64,000 nt of DNA from Calliopum simillimum (GCA_951812925.1 OX638368.1:125387309-125451308), one strand, 5' to 3'; counted from the first letter of the stretch, positions 22,384 through 34,949 are shown. The notes: generated by a model not told the origin, from the letters alone. Numbers and translations: made by a program.

Positions 22384-23594
22384 CACTGTGGAACAATTTC
22401 GAACTTTTTTTAAAACACATTGGAAAATCCAAAAAATTCTTAAAGTAGACGTTAAAAAAAATACCGGTTTCTCGTGATTTTTCTCCAGCACGTCACATTT
22501 TTTTTTGATCGATTTTTGAAGTTTTTTATCCACTGTATATGAAAAATCCAAAAATACCGCATTCAGCAAACTTATGCAGGATATTGCGGGAAATATTTTT
22601 GTAGAAAATTTTAACCCTGTTTGACCCCCACATGTGGATCATTTTTGCCATTTTCTTAAAAAGGTACAAAAATGACACCCAAAACAGGGAAATATTGAAT
22701 CAGTATGTACTACAGAAATATTGGCTATAAAATTTCACTACTAGTTTTTGAACACGTAAAGGTCGAAATTTGAGCCCGAAATCAAAAAAATCGTTAAAAT
22801 CAATTAGGACTTTTCACATTGCGTATTAATTACATGCCTGACGCGCTTACCTTAAGTTTTAAGAATTTTTTGTCTTTGGCAACTCTAAGTGAAATTTTTT
22901 GTAGGATATTTTTGCAAAAATTTTTAGCCCATTGTGGCTCAGTTTTAGAGAAAGGGGTCAAAAAGACCCATAAAAACAGGATATTATAGGTTAATGTATT
23001 CTAAGAAAATGATCCTTGTGTGATTTCGTTATGATCTTGTGAGAACGAGTTTTGTCCAAAATGTAGTTTTAGAGTTTTACAGTGGGGTGAAATTTGGCAA
23101 ATGTTTATTGTTAGAACTGCTTACTGATTTTAACGATTTTTTTGTTTTCGGGATAAAATTTTGCTTTTTTAGTGTTCAGCAACTAGTAGTGAAATTGTAT
23201 TGCAAATATTTCTGTAGTACATACTGACTCACTATTCCCCTGTTTTAGGTGTCATTTTTGTTCCTTTTTAAGAAAAGGGCAAAAATGACCCACATGTGGA
23301 GGTTGTGCAGGGTTAAAATTTTCTACAAAAATATTTCCCGCAATATTTTGCATAAGTTTGCTGAACATATGATACACCCCGAATGTAAGGATCATATAGT
23401 TAAATTCATCGATTTAACACAAGAATGCGGTATTTTTGTTTTTTCATGTACATACAAAAAAACTTCAAAAATCGATTAGAAAAAAATGTGACGTGCTGGG
23501 GAAAAACCACGAGACACGGGTATTTTTTTTTAACGTCTACTTTAAGAATTTTTTGGATTTTCTCATGTGTTTTTTTTTTTTGTGTCGAACGGTG
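22384..23594. mobile_element. Long inverted-repeat (foldback) element with TAA target duplication
   Basis: 1211 bp whose two halves mirror each other. For example a 'CCACATGTGG' block with flanking AAATTTTCTACAAAAATATT-type sequence occurs near 22630 and, inverted, near 23300. Ends resemble CACTGTTCGACA and a 3-bp TAA lies outside each end (22381-22383, 23595-23597). The same family as 13307-14377. No coding capacity. Confidence 0.75.
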
Positions 23595-23689
23595 TAATAT
23601 ATCATTCTGCAAGATCCTAGAGAAGCATTAGGGTAACATTATTAGGGTAGGTACCTCAAAGTATACTATAAAAGATAAAGAAGAATAGT

Positions 23690-24020
23690 TATACGAAGAC
23701 TTACAGAGTTCAAAAAGTACCAGATCATTCTGATAAAAAAAGTTGTGTATGAAAATTTAGCTTATTAAATTTGACTGTTTCGTGATGGATGGTGAACATA
23801 CTTACCTTAAGGCAGATTTGAAACAGCCGGGCCGCGAATTGCCTATACCTGTATAGAAAAGGTACAGGTGGCGAAACCACCGAACAGCACAACGCAACGA
23901 CCGGTCGCGACCTATTGAGAGATATTGCGCTCTAATGAAATCGGATCTTCAAAAGAGTAAAAATACTGCAAAAAAATGTACAAGATACAAGGTACGGTCG
24001 ACAAAAGAACTGTACAAAAC
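23690..24020 (+). pseudogene. Transposase remnant, family F
   Basis: Reads CFVMDGEHTYLKADLKQ, then after an internal deletion RPIERYCALMKSDLQKS. The first matches CVMDDETNIPSDFSQLPGQ at 36600; the second is the usual final DDE block (RPIE.YWA). Stops and deletions throughout. Confidence 0.65.
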
Positions 24021-24285
24021 ATAATAAAGGGCTTTAAAAAAAAAGCAAAATATTTTTAAAGAAAACAATTATTTCTTACTGGTTTTATTTAAGGTTATTT
24101 ATATTCTATACTACGTTAAAATTAAAATAAAAATTCATTGCGTGGTTTTTATTGAATTAAAACAAAGTGTAAATTTTATCTGGGTTAGTACGTTACATGC
24201 ATTGAACTCAATTTTACAAAAATGACAATAAGAACCCTGTTGTTCAGATTATTATTAAAAGAATCGTGTAAAAGACAAAAATTAC

Positions 24286-24877
24286 ACAGTCCTGCGATGA
24301 AAAAAAGTATAAGATCAGAGTAGGTGATTTTTATAGATTTTTGCTCGCTGAATCCGAATAAGACCTCCGATTTGCTCCATCACGTCTGAAATCCGAGTTA
24401 TTCTTGATTTAAAGTGCTGAAAACGCTATTTTCAAACATATGGCGTACATCCTTGAAGTAGTCTAATTCACTTTTGACAGCGGCATTGAACAGAAACTTA
24501 GGGTTCTTCTTTAAAGCGTACTTTTAATTTTTACAATTGGATCATTAGTTTCCGAGATATCATCCATTGAAGTAAAGGTATACAAATTGAATATAGTCCT
24601 TTACAGTGTTAAGCGATATCTCGGACACTAATGATTCAATTGAAAAAGTTAAAATCACGCTTTAAAGAGGAAGCTCAGGGCTATGCAATGCCACTGTCAA
24701 AAGTGAACTAGACTACTTTCAGGATGTACGCCATATGTCTGAAAATAACGTTTCTTGCACTTTAAATCAAGGATAACTCGGACCTCAGGCGTGATGGAAC
24801 AAATCGATCTAAAATTTATAAAAATCACCTACTCTCATTTCATACTTTTTTAACTTTATTAAAAGCGCAGGACTGTG
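24286..24877. mobile_element. Foldback element with TTA target duplication
   Basis: Ends CACAGTCCTGCG and its inverse; TTA at 24283-24285 and 24878-24880. Arms of about 280 bp include inverted copies of GATGTACGCCATATGT, also found in the 26-kb element. Non-coding. Confidence 0.75.
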
Positions 24878-24880
24878 TTA

Positions 24881-25996
24881 TTTAACATTTCATAGTTGAC
24901 TAATATTTAAATTGTGCACGTTTATCAGATTTTAATGATTTATTGTGTATGCAGTGTTAATTGTAGGTTTCTTTTCAAACTGAATACAATTTTTTATTTT
25001 TTGTATTTCATTCTTAAGCATAAATTGATTACCAGGAAATCATATAAAAATAAAACTATACCCGTGTCTTGTTTCACGCCCTTGAAGCAATCAATGGCTA
25101 TCAGTGAAAATTGTTTGATTATTCCTGAGTAGCAGCAATGGATTCTAATCGTTTACCACGTGGTAATAAAGTTGTCGAGAGCATCATTTAATTGCTATAA
25201 AAAAAAACTGTACGTTGTTTGATTAACATGCGCGACCGAAAAAAGCAACCCTTTTCTGTTGTTTGTTCAAATAAAACGGACTATAATCAATCTTTCGAAG
25301 GGTTTAACAAATGAACGAAAGCGCACAAGTAAAAGTGTTCAATATCAACAAGGATTTTCAAGGATATATGAAAAATAGAATGCGTTCAAAATGGAATTGT
25401 ACTTTTATATATTCATAACCATGTAGCTTAGCAGTGCGTAGGCGTTAACGATTGATGGTATGGTATGGTTTGACCCTTGACTTTTAAAATGCTTTATTTG
25501 CCGACATTGCTTTACGATTTCTTGTGTATATTAATTATTTATTTAAATTATGAATTGACGTAAATTAAATTCGCTTAAAATTTATTGACGTCCTTAGAAT
25601 TTATTCAGACAAAAAATTTTTTTTCGAAATATGTACAAACATTGGGTATGTTTTGTATCTCACTAAAAAGTAGTTAAATGTTTTGCCTCCAACAATATTA
25701 TCGGCATTTCAGACAGTCACGTTCAGTTTTATGTTAAGAGTTCGCCTACAAAACAGCATAACCAGATTTAACTGTCACTTAAATTATACTTTCGGCTCGA
25801 TAGGGAAACACACAGTTGTATCAAATTAATTTTTGTTCTTTACACACTTATCGCAGTGTTCCTCAGTTTCCTCTAAATGTATTTACAATATAAACTTTCT
25901 AAAATTTTGTTTCCTGTATAAAACCTTAGGGTTTGTCAATTTTTAACTTTAATTAAAACAAATTTCGGAAACGTCGGAAAAAGTTTCAAGAGAGCT
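24881..25996. other. AT-rich spacer
   Basis: No ORF with domain features. No repeat recognised. Confidence 0.5.
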
Positions 25997-26445
25997 CTCG
26001 ATAACTTCTTTTGGTTTATTTGCGATTGCTGATTCCGAATCTAGCATTCTATTCTATTCGGTCTGTAATCTGAGTTGTCTTTGCTTTAAAGTGTAGAAAA
26101 CAATATTTTCAGAAATACATACATACTACTTCCACTGTTTCCTAGATGAGCAGTGGAAGTAGTTCACTTTTTCCTATGACATCGAATAGCCCTAATTTTC
26201 CTCCTTAACCCTTACCTACATTTAAAATGTATAGATTTGTGATACCTTTAATTCTGGTATTTTTTAAGGAAGAAGATTAGGGCTATTGCTGCAGTAAGCA
26301 AAAGTGAAGCACACTACTGCTTGGATGTACGCCATATGTCTGAAAATATTGCTTTCTGCACTTTAAAGCGAAGATAACTCTAATCACAGATCTGATAGAA
26401 AAAAATTGCTGCTAGATTCGGAATTGACCAAAAAAATTATCGAGT
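25997..26445. repeat. Foldback repeat related to 24286-24877
   Basis: Left arm begins CTCGATAACTTCTTTTGG and the right arm ends with its diverged inverse. It shares GGATGTACGCCATATGTCTG with the 24-kb element. No clear target duplication was seen. Confidence 0.65.
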
Positions 26446-27017
26446 TATTTCATAAAAAGTATTTTTTTCTTAATGTTTTGCAGTGAGTAATTTATAAAAA
26501 ACATTTTTAAATATTTTTATTTAGTACTTTTTGTGAATTTTTTTAAAATAGCTTTTTTTTGCATACTTTTTTGACTATAAATTGAGATAAATTCTAGACA
26601 TGACAGTGATGCCAACTAGTGCTTTTTCCACCAGATTAGTTGTTTTTTGAAGAACGAAACGGGAAAAAAGTGTGTTTGTGGTAAGTGCGTTTTTAAGTGC
26701 TTTGTTTTAACTTTTAAGGAGACTGGAAACGTTGTTCCGACTACGAATTAACATCCAATTTCAAAGACATCATTAACAATGAGTATGCAAGTTCACACTT
26801 GAATAGAAGTGGAATACTTTCAAATTACCCATCCAAGCTTAAAAATATAAGAATTTTTATCCGATCATGATTTGTAAGAGCCCAAAATTTTTATAATCAA
26901 ATAAGGTTTCGATTCAGTTCTAAAGCATCAACTTTTTCTAATGTTTAGTTCAGAAAAACTTACAAAAAAAAAAAAATGTCATGGCGTTTTGACCGGACTA
27001 TGTGTTTCCTAGGGACT
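26446..27017. other. AT-rich spacer
   Basis: Nothing recognised between two foldback repeats. Confidence 0.5.
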
Positions 27018-27560
27018 TTGACGTCCTGAATCCGAATCCCAGGTCCGTTTTTTTCCAGAACGTCTGAGAAAAATTTTTCAAGGTCATATGGAGGTCATGT
27101 GCCGTTTAGTGATAAAATTCTGAAACCAATTTTTTATCATTGATTTCTTAGTCTTTAAAAAGAATATGTAATCAAAAAGGTTATCTCGGACCTAGTTTTG
27201 GAGATATAGCCATCGGAAGATCCAGATGTATCTTCTATGAAAACCGCTATAAGTTGGAAACTCCTGGATGGATTTGTACAATATTGGTGTTATATGAAAG
27301 GTATTTTGACAACCTATTAAAATGTTTCACAAATATTTTCTATTGGATTCATAGTTTTCGAGATATCAGCTTTTTTAAAATTTTATGAAATTTTTCAAAT
27401 ACAACAACAAATAAATCAACAACACCAGCAACAACAACAACACACCTACTGCGATCGGGTCTACGTCCCGGAGAGATCCTCCCTTTGGGAGGCCAGCAAT
27501 CGCAACAACAACAACAACAAAAGGTTTGTACTTTGAAATTCAATTTTATCCTTTTTATTT

Positions 27561-30500
27561 ATGGGGCAAGCTCTCCCGGCCAACTTGCTCCGTATCCTAC
27601 TCGTTAGAGCCGGAATCGAGCCGAATCCGGGACCCAGAATTTGGACCTGCCCTATATGCGGGAGGCAAGTTCGCAAAGGGTCCGCTTCTGTCCGCTGCAA
27701 TAGTTGCCTTAACTGGTGCCACTTTACCCCTTGTTCCGGGCTTGCTAGTCTTCAAGGTTACACAGCTACCTGGCTGGGTAGTTGCTGCACAACAGCTAGC
27801 AGCCCACCAGTCCAAGTTCCGCAGTCCGTTCGCGACCCCCCCTCCCCTGTCCAAGCTCCGTTTACCACGCGAGTCCCCCTCCCGACGTCGCCTATCCAGG
27901 GATTCAAGGTCCTGCAGTGGAATTGCAATGGCCTGAGGAATAAGATCATAGAAATTACGGACTACATGACACGCAACGGTATCCTGGTTGCGGCAATCCA
28001 GGAGACGAAACTCCCGAGCTCATGCGACCTTACAACACACGGAGGATATAGCATAGTTAGACGCGATAGACCAAACAGAGGCGGAGGCGGTCTAGCCTTC
28101 GTCCTTAAGAACTGTGTCCCTATAGACCAGTCACCATCTCTCAACCCCAGATGACCATCTGGAGTGCATGGCAATTGCCCTTAAGGTTGGGGATGAGGAG
28201 ATTCGTCTGACTAATGTCTATATTCCCCCCGTGAATAGTGTTGGGGCCAGCTACCACCCCCGCATTGAACACTTGCTTCAATTTGATAACCATCTGGTCC
28301 TTGGTGATTTCAATGCACACCATGAGCTTTGGTATTCGTCTCTTGGCAACGACACCTGCGGTACTAATATCGTCGACCAAATTGAGTCCGCGGGCTTTAT
28401 TACGCTTAATGACGATACCCCAACCAGGGTGACGGCGGCGTGTAGTAGTTCCCCTGATATCACGCTAGTTAGTGCAGATCTGGTCGACTCCACTGATTGG
28501 CAAGCGACCACAGCGCTCAGTTCCGATCATATCCCTATAACTATTACGGTACACGAGCCATGCGGCCAATTGGATCGGGTTCGCAGAGTATGTTGACGAT
28601 AAAATTACACGTCTTCCCCTATCACCTGATTCCGCAACTGGCGAGCGAAAACTGCGTGATATCTTCCTCATGGCTACCAAAAGATTTATCCCTGCAGGCA
28701 GAATCCCCCGAATTAAGCCGGGGTACCCTACTGCTGCCCTCCAACTGTCGGAGGAAAGAGATACACTCCGGGCGGCCCACCCGAGCGATCCCAGAATTCC
28801 GCAGTTGACCAGGGACATTCGTGACCTGGTCAACGAACACAAAAGGACGCTGTGGCAGAGACATCTCGATGAGTGCTCCATCGGCTCCAAAAAGCTCTGG
28901 TCCACAATAAAGGATCTCTCGGGGCAGAGGAAAACCCCCCCGTGCACCGCTATAAGTTTCGACAGCTGTCAGTATAGCGACAGTAAAAAGTGCGCCTCCC
29001 ACTTTTGTAGGCAGTTCGTAGAACATCCCACAGATAGAAGCAAAGAAAGTAGAGGAATACTCAGGAGTTTCAAGAGTCTCCGTGAGTCGACAGATCCTGA
29101 GCCTTTCACTCAGGATGCAGTGGTGGCTGCGGTTCGCAAAGCAAAACCATCCAGGGCCCTTGGTCCTGACGGTATTGCCATGGTGATGCTGAAGAAGTTA
29201 CCTCCGTCGGCAATGCAATATCTAACGGAGATTTTCAACCTCACCATCGCTCGCAGGAACATACCCACTATGTGGAAGGATGCCCGTGTAATCCCTATAA
29301 TCAAACCGGGCAAGCCTGCTGACTTGGGCACTTCTTATCGGCCCATTTCACTTTTATGTCCTGCGGCGAAGGTGTTGGAAGCACTTCTCCTGCCGCAACT
29401 TCAACAGCATCTTAAACTTGCTAGCCACCAACACGGTTTTAGACAGAACCATAGTACCACCACTGCCTTGGCCGAGATCACGGCTGTGATCACAGAGGGG
29501 CTTAACTGTAAAAGACCGCACCAGCGTACGGTTGCAGTGGCCCTAGATCTCTCAAAGGCTTTTGATACTGTCGACCTCAACATCCTCCTTGCGGATCTTC
29601 AAAACATGACCCTGCCCGTCAGCACCAAGAGGTTTCTAGCGGCCTATTTACATGGTAGACGTGCCTTCGTGGAATTCAGAAGTGCTAGCTCTAAATTCCG
29701 AAAACTGAAGATGGGCGTGCCGCAAGGAGGCGTGCTTTCGCCTCTACTTTTCAACTTCTATCTATCCACCATGCCACCCCCTCCTTCCGAGGTCACTTTG
29801 GTCTCATATGCTGATGATTGCACTATTGTGGCATCAGCAAAAACTGTTTCGGAGGCTGAGCAGAGGATCAATGCGTATCTAGTTGTACTCAAGCGGTTCT
29901 TTGAGGACCGCAGGCTGCAACTTGCTACGCAGAAGTCCTCTGCGACGCTCTTCACCTCATCGACTAGCGAGGTTAATAAATCCCTCAATATCCATATAAA
30001 CGGAGACTAAATTCCGACCGTTAGTTATCCGAAAATCCTTGGGGTGACATTCGATAGTCTACACAAATTCTCAAGGCACGCAAGTGAGGTTTGCTCCAAA
30101 TTGAGTAAAAGAAACCGTGTCCTGAGTGCCATTGCAGGAACCTCATGGGGTAAGGACAAGGAGACCCTGATCGCCACATATAAGGCGATCGGGCGATCCA
30201 TCTTAAATTACGCTGCCCGCATCTGGTCTCCGGCACTCTGCGACACGCAGTGGAGCAACCTCCAATCACGTCAAAACAGTGCCTTGCGTATAGCTACCGG
30301 ATGTCACCTCATGTCCGACCCGGACCATCTGCATGATGAGACCGGGCTGCTGAGAGTCAGAGCACACAACACCCTATTAACACAGCAGTTCTTGCTAATC
30401 TGCTTTAACCCTGACCACCCCAATAATAGGGTAGTCAGTATGCCGTCACCGCATAGGTGCATAAGGGTGGACTTCAGGTGCTACAGGGAAGCAATAGCAG

Positions 30501-30885
30501 ACTTCCTGCCTGACTCTTGGGATCCCGGGCTGGTCCGCGAGGCCCTCAATGATTTGCATATGCACCTTGCTACTACGGCTATTGAGTCACTGTCACTTAA
30601 TAAAGTGCTCAATAGCCGCCCTCCACTAATCAATCCTAGTGAAAAATCACTTTAGAGGGAGGCAAGGTGCATACTGGCTCAACTCCGCTCAGGATATTCA
30701 CTTTTCTGATGAGCTACAGAGCCCGAATCGTTGAGGGGACCGCGGATCGGTGCCCATCATGTAGTGGAAGTCCGCACGATAGTTCCCACCTTTTCAACTG
30801 TTCGTCCCGTCCCACCAACCTCTCTACGATTGACCTATGGTCCCGCCCAGTAGAGGTAGCCCAATTTCTGGGCCTCCCGGACTAG
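27561..30885 (+). pseudogene. LINE polyprotein: endonuclease and reverse transcriptase, several breaks
   Basis: First ATG 27561, after a stop at 27534. Leader with GIEPNPGP at residues 18-25. PHD-like finger C30-x2-C33-x12-C46-x2-C49-x4-H54-x3-C58. Endonuclease begins LQWNCNGLRNK, with IQETK, then LGDFNAHHELW and SSDHIPI. Breaks: a frame change near 28145, another near 28560, an in-frame TAA at 30008, a TAG at 30653 and a frame change near 30700. Reverse transcriptase has PAAKVLEALLLPQ, LDLSKAFDTVD, MGVPQGGVLSPLLF and YADDCT, so its core is intact. It ends with C-x2-C-x8-H-x3-C and stops at 30885. Not functional as it stands. Confidence 0.85.
27612..27635 (+). other. 2A-like motif at the LINE N-terminus
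   Basis: Encodes GIEPNPGP after a short hydrophobic stretch (NLLRILLVRA). The consensus for 2A ribosome-skipping peptides is D(V/I)ExNPGP; here the first position is Gly instead of Asp. 2A-like sequences are known in some APE-type LINEs, so a translational role is inferred, not shown. Confidence 0.55.
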
Positions 30886-31330
30886 GCCCGACATGTTTTC
30901 TATTTCCCACATTCCCAAATTACTAGTAGGTGAAAGGATTAATTTTGTTTTCAATTTACAGCCCTGGAGTTGGAGTTGCTGCAACAACAACAACAAAAAC
31001 AACAACAAAAATAAAAACAACAACAAAATACCATTCATATGACACCAATACTTTCCAAATCCATTCAGGGGTTCCCAACTTATAGCGGTTTTCATAGAAG
31101 ATGTATGTTCTGATCTTCCGATGGCTATATCTCTGAAACTAGGTCCGAGATACTCTTTTTCCTCACATATTCTTTTTAAGACCTAAGAGCTCAATTTTAG
31201 TTTCAGAATTTTAGCGAACTTATCACTAAACGACACATGAACCCCATGTTGACCTCCATATGACCTTGAAATCTTTTTTCTCAGACGTTCTGGAAAAAAA
31301 CGGACCCCGGATTCGGATTTAGGACGTCAA

Positions 31331-31849
31331 TGTGTGTGTAATTTAATTGACTTTTAAACGAAGTGTTTCTAGTTTAAATCAGACTAGTCGTTAACTCTAC
31401 AAATCAGTTGAAGTGAAGTCATATCAGTCAATACAATACTACACGAGCGAAATTTTTTTGCTTTTTTTAACTCAGCACATTCCAAGTAATCGAAATAAAT
31501 TTGAATCGCTCGAATCACATTTTTTGCTGCCAAGCAGATTATGCGAAGTTGATGTCAAAATACTTATGCCACGACAAAACTCTCAGCAGAAACAGAATGA
31601 AAACAGAAAACTAAAAAATATTTGGTATGCATTTAGCTGTAAATATTGTCTATCTTTTGAGCATAATTTTCGTGCAGTTCTAAGCAAAGCAACGTTCGGT
31701 AAGCATTGAGTCTTGGTTTTGAAATTGAGTGTTGATCTTGAGTTTTAAGTTTTGATCTCGATCTTGGTCTTGGTCTGGAAAATATACGCTATCTATTCCT
31801 AGTAGCTTTGTTGCATTAGCTCAAATTACGTTTGCATAAAAGCATTTTA
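31331..31849. other. Spacer with a scrap of the GTCTTG family
   Basis: GATCTCGATCTTGGTCTTGG and related phrases at 31712-31785. The rest is unassigned. Confidence 0.5.
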
Positions 31850-32295
31850 AAATATTACAGTGAATGCGAGGTACTAAATATATCCTCTTGTCCGAATCTC
31901 TTGCCTCTAATATTATTTGGATTAGGTATCTCACAAAATGTTTTCAGCGCAGCATTTTTAAACTTTTGCTTATATGATAGGTACCCTATTGTACGAATTC
32001 ACCTATGTAGTTTTGACCCAAAGCTTGCACCTACCATTCCTGGTGTATGTGTATGAGCGGTAGGAGTGTCCGTTGATCGATTTCGATCATTTGCAATACC
32101 ACGAGCAAACTTTTGCGATGGAGGAGATGTGCAAAACTTCATCGAATTATCTTGCACCCGCAGACCGACCACATCGCTGTAAGTATCGACTCAGGAGGTG
32201 ACGTTGAAAATATATATCTTTCCATACCTGCCACGCCTCCTTCTTTGCGTTACAAACGGAAGGACAAAGTGAATATATATATAACTTGACGACTA
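31850..32295 (+). repeat. Family A copy 2
   Basis: Contains CTTGTCCGAATC, GGTAGGAGTGTCCGTTGA and the tail GACTCAGGAGGTGACG then GCGTTACAAACGGAAGGACA. One minisatellite unit only. Confidence 0.8.
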
Positions 32296-33634
32296 TAACC
32301 AAAAATTTCAAATGATCGAAACTTTCCATCTTTTTTTTAACGAAACCCTCTTCATGTCATGGTCCTTAAATTTCCATATAAATTGTTATTGAATTATGTA
32401 ACACTTTTATCTGAATTCTCTTTTTCAAAAGGAGCAGACAAAATATTCTGATCATGTCAAGTGCAATTCAATGCCAACAAGGAAGAGATAAAAGTCACAA
32501 CTATCGACGCAGTGACATTGCCACCGACGCAGGTGTAACCAAAGGCGTTTGCGCAACTGTTACTGCAATCAATTGCCAATGCAATTTGTTGTTGTTGCTC
32601 TGTTCAAAGTTGAGTCCCTTTTTTTTTGGGAATTTTCTCTGCATTGAGTTAGTGCCTCCTGACCTCTACCTTTTAGGGTACTTTAGAGTACTCGTACGCC
32701 GTACGTGTGTAATAAAATGTGCGCATTTTAATGTCCAATAAATTTGTTGATTTTGTATGCGGTTTGTTGTGTGACATTTATATCTAATTGCCGATGTTGA
32801 TGTTCGGTTCGATTGGATTGAAGTTTATCGGGTTTATTTGTATCGCAAAATGTTTTACACTGCAAATTTTTGGGGCGTGCTGCTTATACCGAAGTACGTA
32901 CTTATGTAGGTATGTCGTGAACATTTTGTGGACTGTTGTTTTTTTTTTTTTGTTGCCTTATCTTGATATGCATTGACGACAAATAGGGCGGGCGGTTTTT
33001 ACTTTGTTTTTTTTATTTTTACAATGTCCTTAAAAATGGACAATTATTAAAAATATGTATCACAAGTTATGCTAGAAATGAACCCTCTAGTCGCCGTTGC
33101 TGGAATGAAGGTTTTTTGTTTGGAATCTACATTAACTAGATTTGAGAATTTTCACGGATTAAAAAAATTATCATAATAACTAAATTTTCATCCATTCCTG
33201 AGCAGAAACAATGTTCAGAAGGTTGTTTTTTAGCCACTCATTGATCGCGCGAACTGATTTAGACCTTAGTACATACATTATATTTCTTAGAAATCTATTT
33301 CGATTGAGAGCTCAAAAAAATTTGAATGGCTCAAACCAAATCTAATTATGGTTTTTCACCAAAAATCTATTCAGAAATTGTTCCTTTATGTAAATTTTTC
33401 GAATGATTGATTCGAAACTATCACGTACATTCTTGATAAGCAATTGCTAAATTCGGCAGGGAAATAAAGTATAAAAAGCCCTAATTTATGTTTGCGACCT
33501 TTTTTTTGAAGTGATACTTTTTTGGCCGCGTTGGTGTAAAATTTCGAGGCCTCGAGGCTTTTTTGCGACACATTTTTTGACACTTTTCGTTACATCCCAT
33601 TATATCTCGCAAGTCATAGAAGGTTTCTTGACGT
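32296..33634. other. Spacer without a recognised gene
   Basis: A less AT-rich patch at 32460-32600 contains several CAAT phrases but no supportable exon. Otherwise polyT-rich. Confidence 0.5.
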
Positions 33635-33950
33635 AGGTAGGTGTATAACGGTAAGGTTCCCGAAGGTCACTCGAAAGCTTCAAAGTCAAAACAAAGAATA
33701 TCTAGACATATGCACAAGAGAGAAAAAAATGGTAGAACATCAACAAGCTTTAATGATTAATTTTTTGGGACACCCGAAGGTATTCATAGTCAAATTGAAG
33801 AATATCTAGATATGTACAGTAGAGGAAAAACATCAATGACGGAATATGAACATGTCTTGCTTGATTCATTTTCAGAGACACCCGAATATCACCCGAAGGC
33901 TTCATAACCAAAACGAAGAATATCTAGATATACTAGCGAGAAAGCATCTA
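33635..33950 (-). repeat. Repeat G, partial inverted copy
   Basis: Units containing GAAGAATATCTAGATAT and ACCCGAAGGCTTCA, the inverse of the 8.4-9.0-kb tandem units. Confidence 0.65.
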
Positions 33951-33970
33951 GTATACGCTTCATTCGCGTG

Positions 33971-34376
33971 TAGTGATGAGCAAACCAAAACCAAGACTAT
34001 AGCAGTCTTGTTCTCGTTCTTGGTCTTGTTCTTGTTCTTGTTCTTGCACATAGAGTCTTGGTTTTGATCATGAGTTTTGGTCTTGATCTTGCTTATTAAG
34101 TCTTGGTCTTGAAAAATTTTCAGAGATATTGAATATTCAAAATTTCAAAACCATATTTTCCCAAAGCAATTGGGTTTTTAAGATGCCAAAATTCAAATTG
34201 AGAGATGATTTTATTTTCGAAATGGGCGTGAAACAACTTTTAACCATAAATTACCAAAACTGAAAAGCAGTCTTGGTCTTGATCTTGCAAAAATTTCAGC
34301 GTCTTGGTCTTGGTCTCGCAAAATTACCAAGACCAAGAACAAGACTCAAGACCAAGACAAATTTTGCTCATCACTA
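33971..34376. mobile_element. hAT-type element filled with GTCTTG repeats, copy 1
   Basis: Ends TAGTGATGAGCAAA and inverse; exact 8-bp duplication TTCGCGTG at 33963-33970 and 34377-34384. The interior is largely degenerate CAAGAC/GTCTTG hexamers at both ends around a unique core (ATGCCAAAATTCAAAT). Confidence 0.92.
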
Positions 34377-34522
34377 TTCGCGTGTACGTTGCATGAGTAA
34401 TTTTTTTTTGTGCAACAGAGCTGATATTAAATCAAAATTAGAAATTTCATGGATTGATCTTTTTATTTCGAAAATGACCTACTGTGATATTCCTTAAAAT
34501 TTTGTAAATATGTATAAATGCA

Positions 34523-34949
34523 AGGTGTTCCTAAAGAAAGTTTATATTTAGTGGACGAATTAAAAAAAGGTAAGCCACCTATTGAAAATGTAAGTATTTA
34601 TGATGGTTGCTCGTGGTTGTGACGGTGTGACGTTGCTCTGTCCTGCTGGAACCATGTCCTTTGATTTAAGCCAGGAAAATTTTGTAATTCAGGCGCCAAG
34701 AAGTTGTCTAACATCTCCACACATCGCTCCGAATTGGCTGTAACTGCACGTCCTCTTTCAACGAGCACGCCGAGTCACCGTTTTTGTAAAACTCTCACAC
34801 ACACAACGTGCGGTCCGGTACCAAGTAATGCTCCATTGCGACTACATTATCAAGAGGCAGGCTACCGATTGATATACTCTACGCGCCCCTCGGATTCGTT
34901 GCATTCATGCAGGAAGCTAAGCAAATATAAACTTTCTTTTGGGACACCT
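34523..34949 (-). mobile_element. Internally deleted DNA transposon with a transposase fragment
   Basis: Inverted ends AGGTGTTCCTAAAGAAAGTT and AGGTGTCCCAAAAGAAAGTT. On the minus strand 34748-34626 encodes NSERCVEMLDNFLAPELQNF then WFQQDRATSH, the region around the second catalytic Asp of mariner-like transposases. Everything else of the gene is gone. Confidence 0.75.

Larger units (their letters stand above)
27400..31026 (+). mobile_element. Decayed non-LTR retrotransposon (jockey-like LINE)
   Basis: CAA-rich sequence lies at both borders: CAACAACAACAAC near 27430 and 27505, and a CAACAACAAAA tail near 30980-31026. The coding order is 2A-like leader, Cys/His finger, APE endonuclease, reverse transcriptase and a C-terminal CCHC finger. 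No separate ORF1 is visible upstream. G+C is clearly higher than the surroundings. Confidence 0.85.
27018..31330. mobile_element. Foldback repeat whose loop now holds a LINE
   Basis: A left arm (27018 to about 27311) starting TTGACGTCCT and a right arm (about 31026-31330) ending AGGACGTCAA are inverted, diverged copies of each other. Shared blocks include TCGGAAGATC and AAAACCGCTATAAGTTGG in mirrored order. The non-LTR element fills the middle. Confidence 0.75.

Noticed and set aside
27526..27936. 136-codon ORF overlapping the LINE start
   Set aside because: It is the shadow frame of the LINE leader and finger, which carry the recognised motifs.
33963..34384. Coding potential of the GTCTTG repeat region
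   Set aside because: All ORFs there follow the hexamer periodicity and lie within a non-autonomous transposon.
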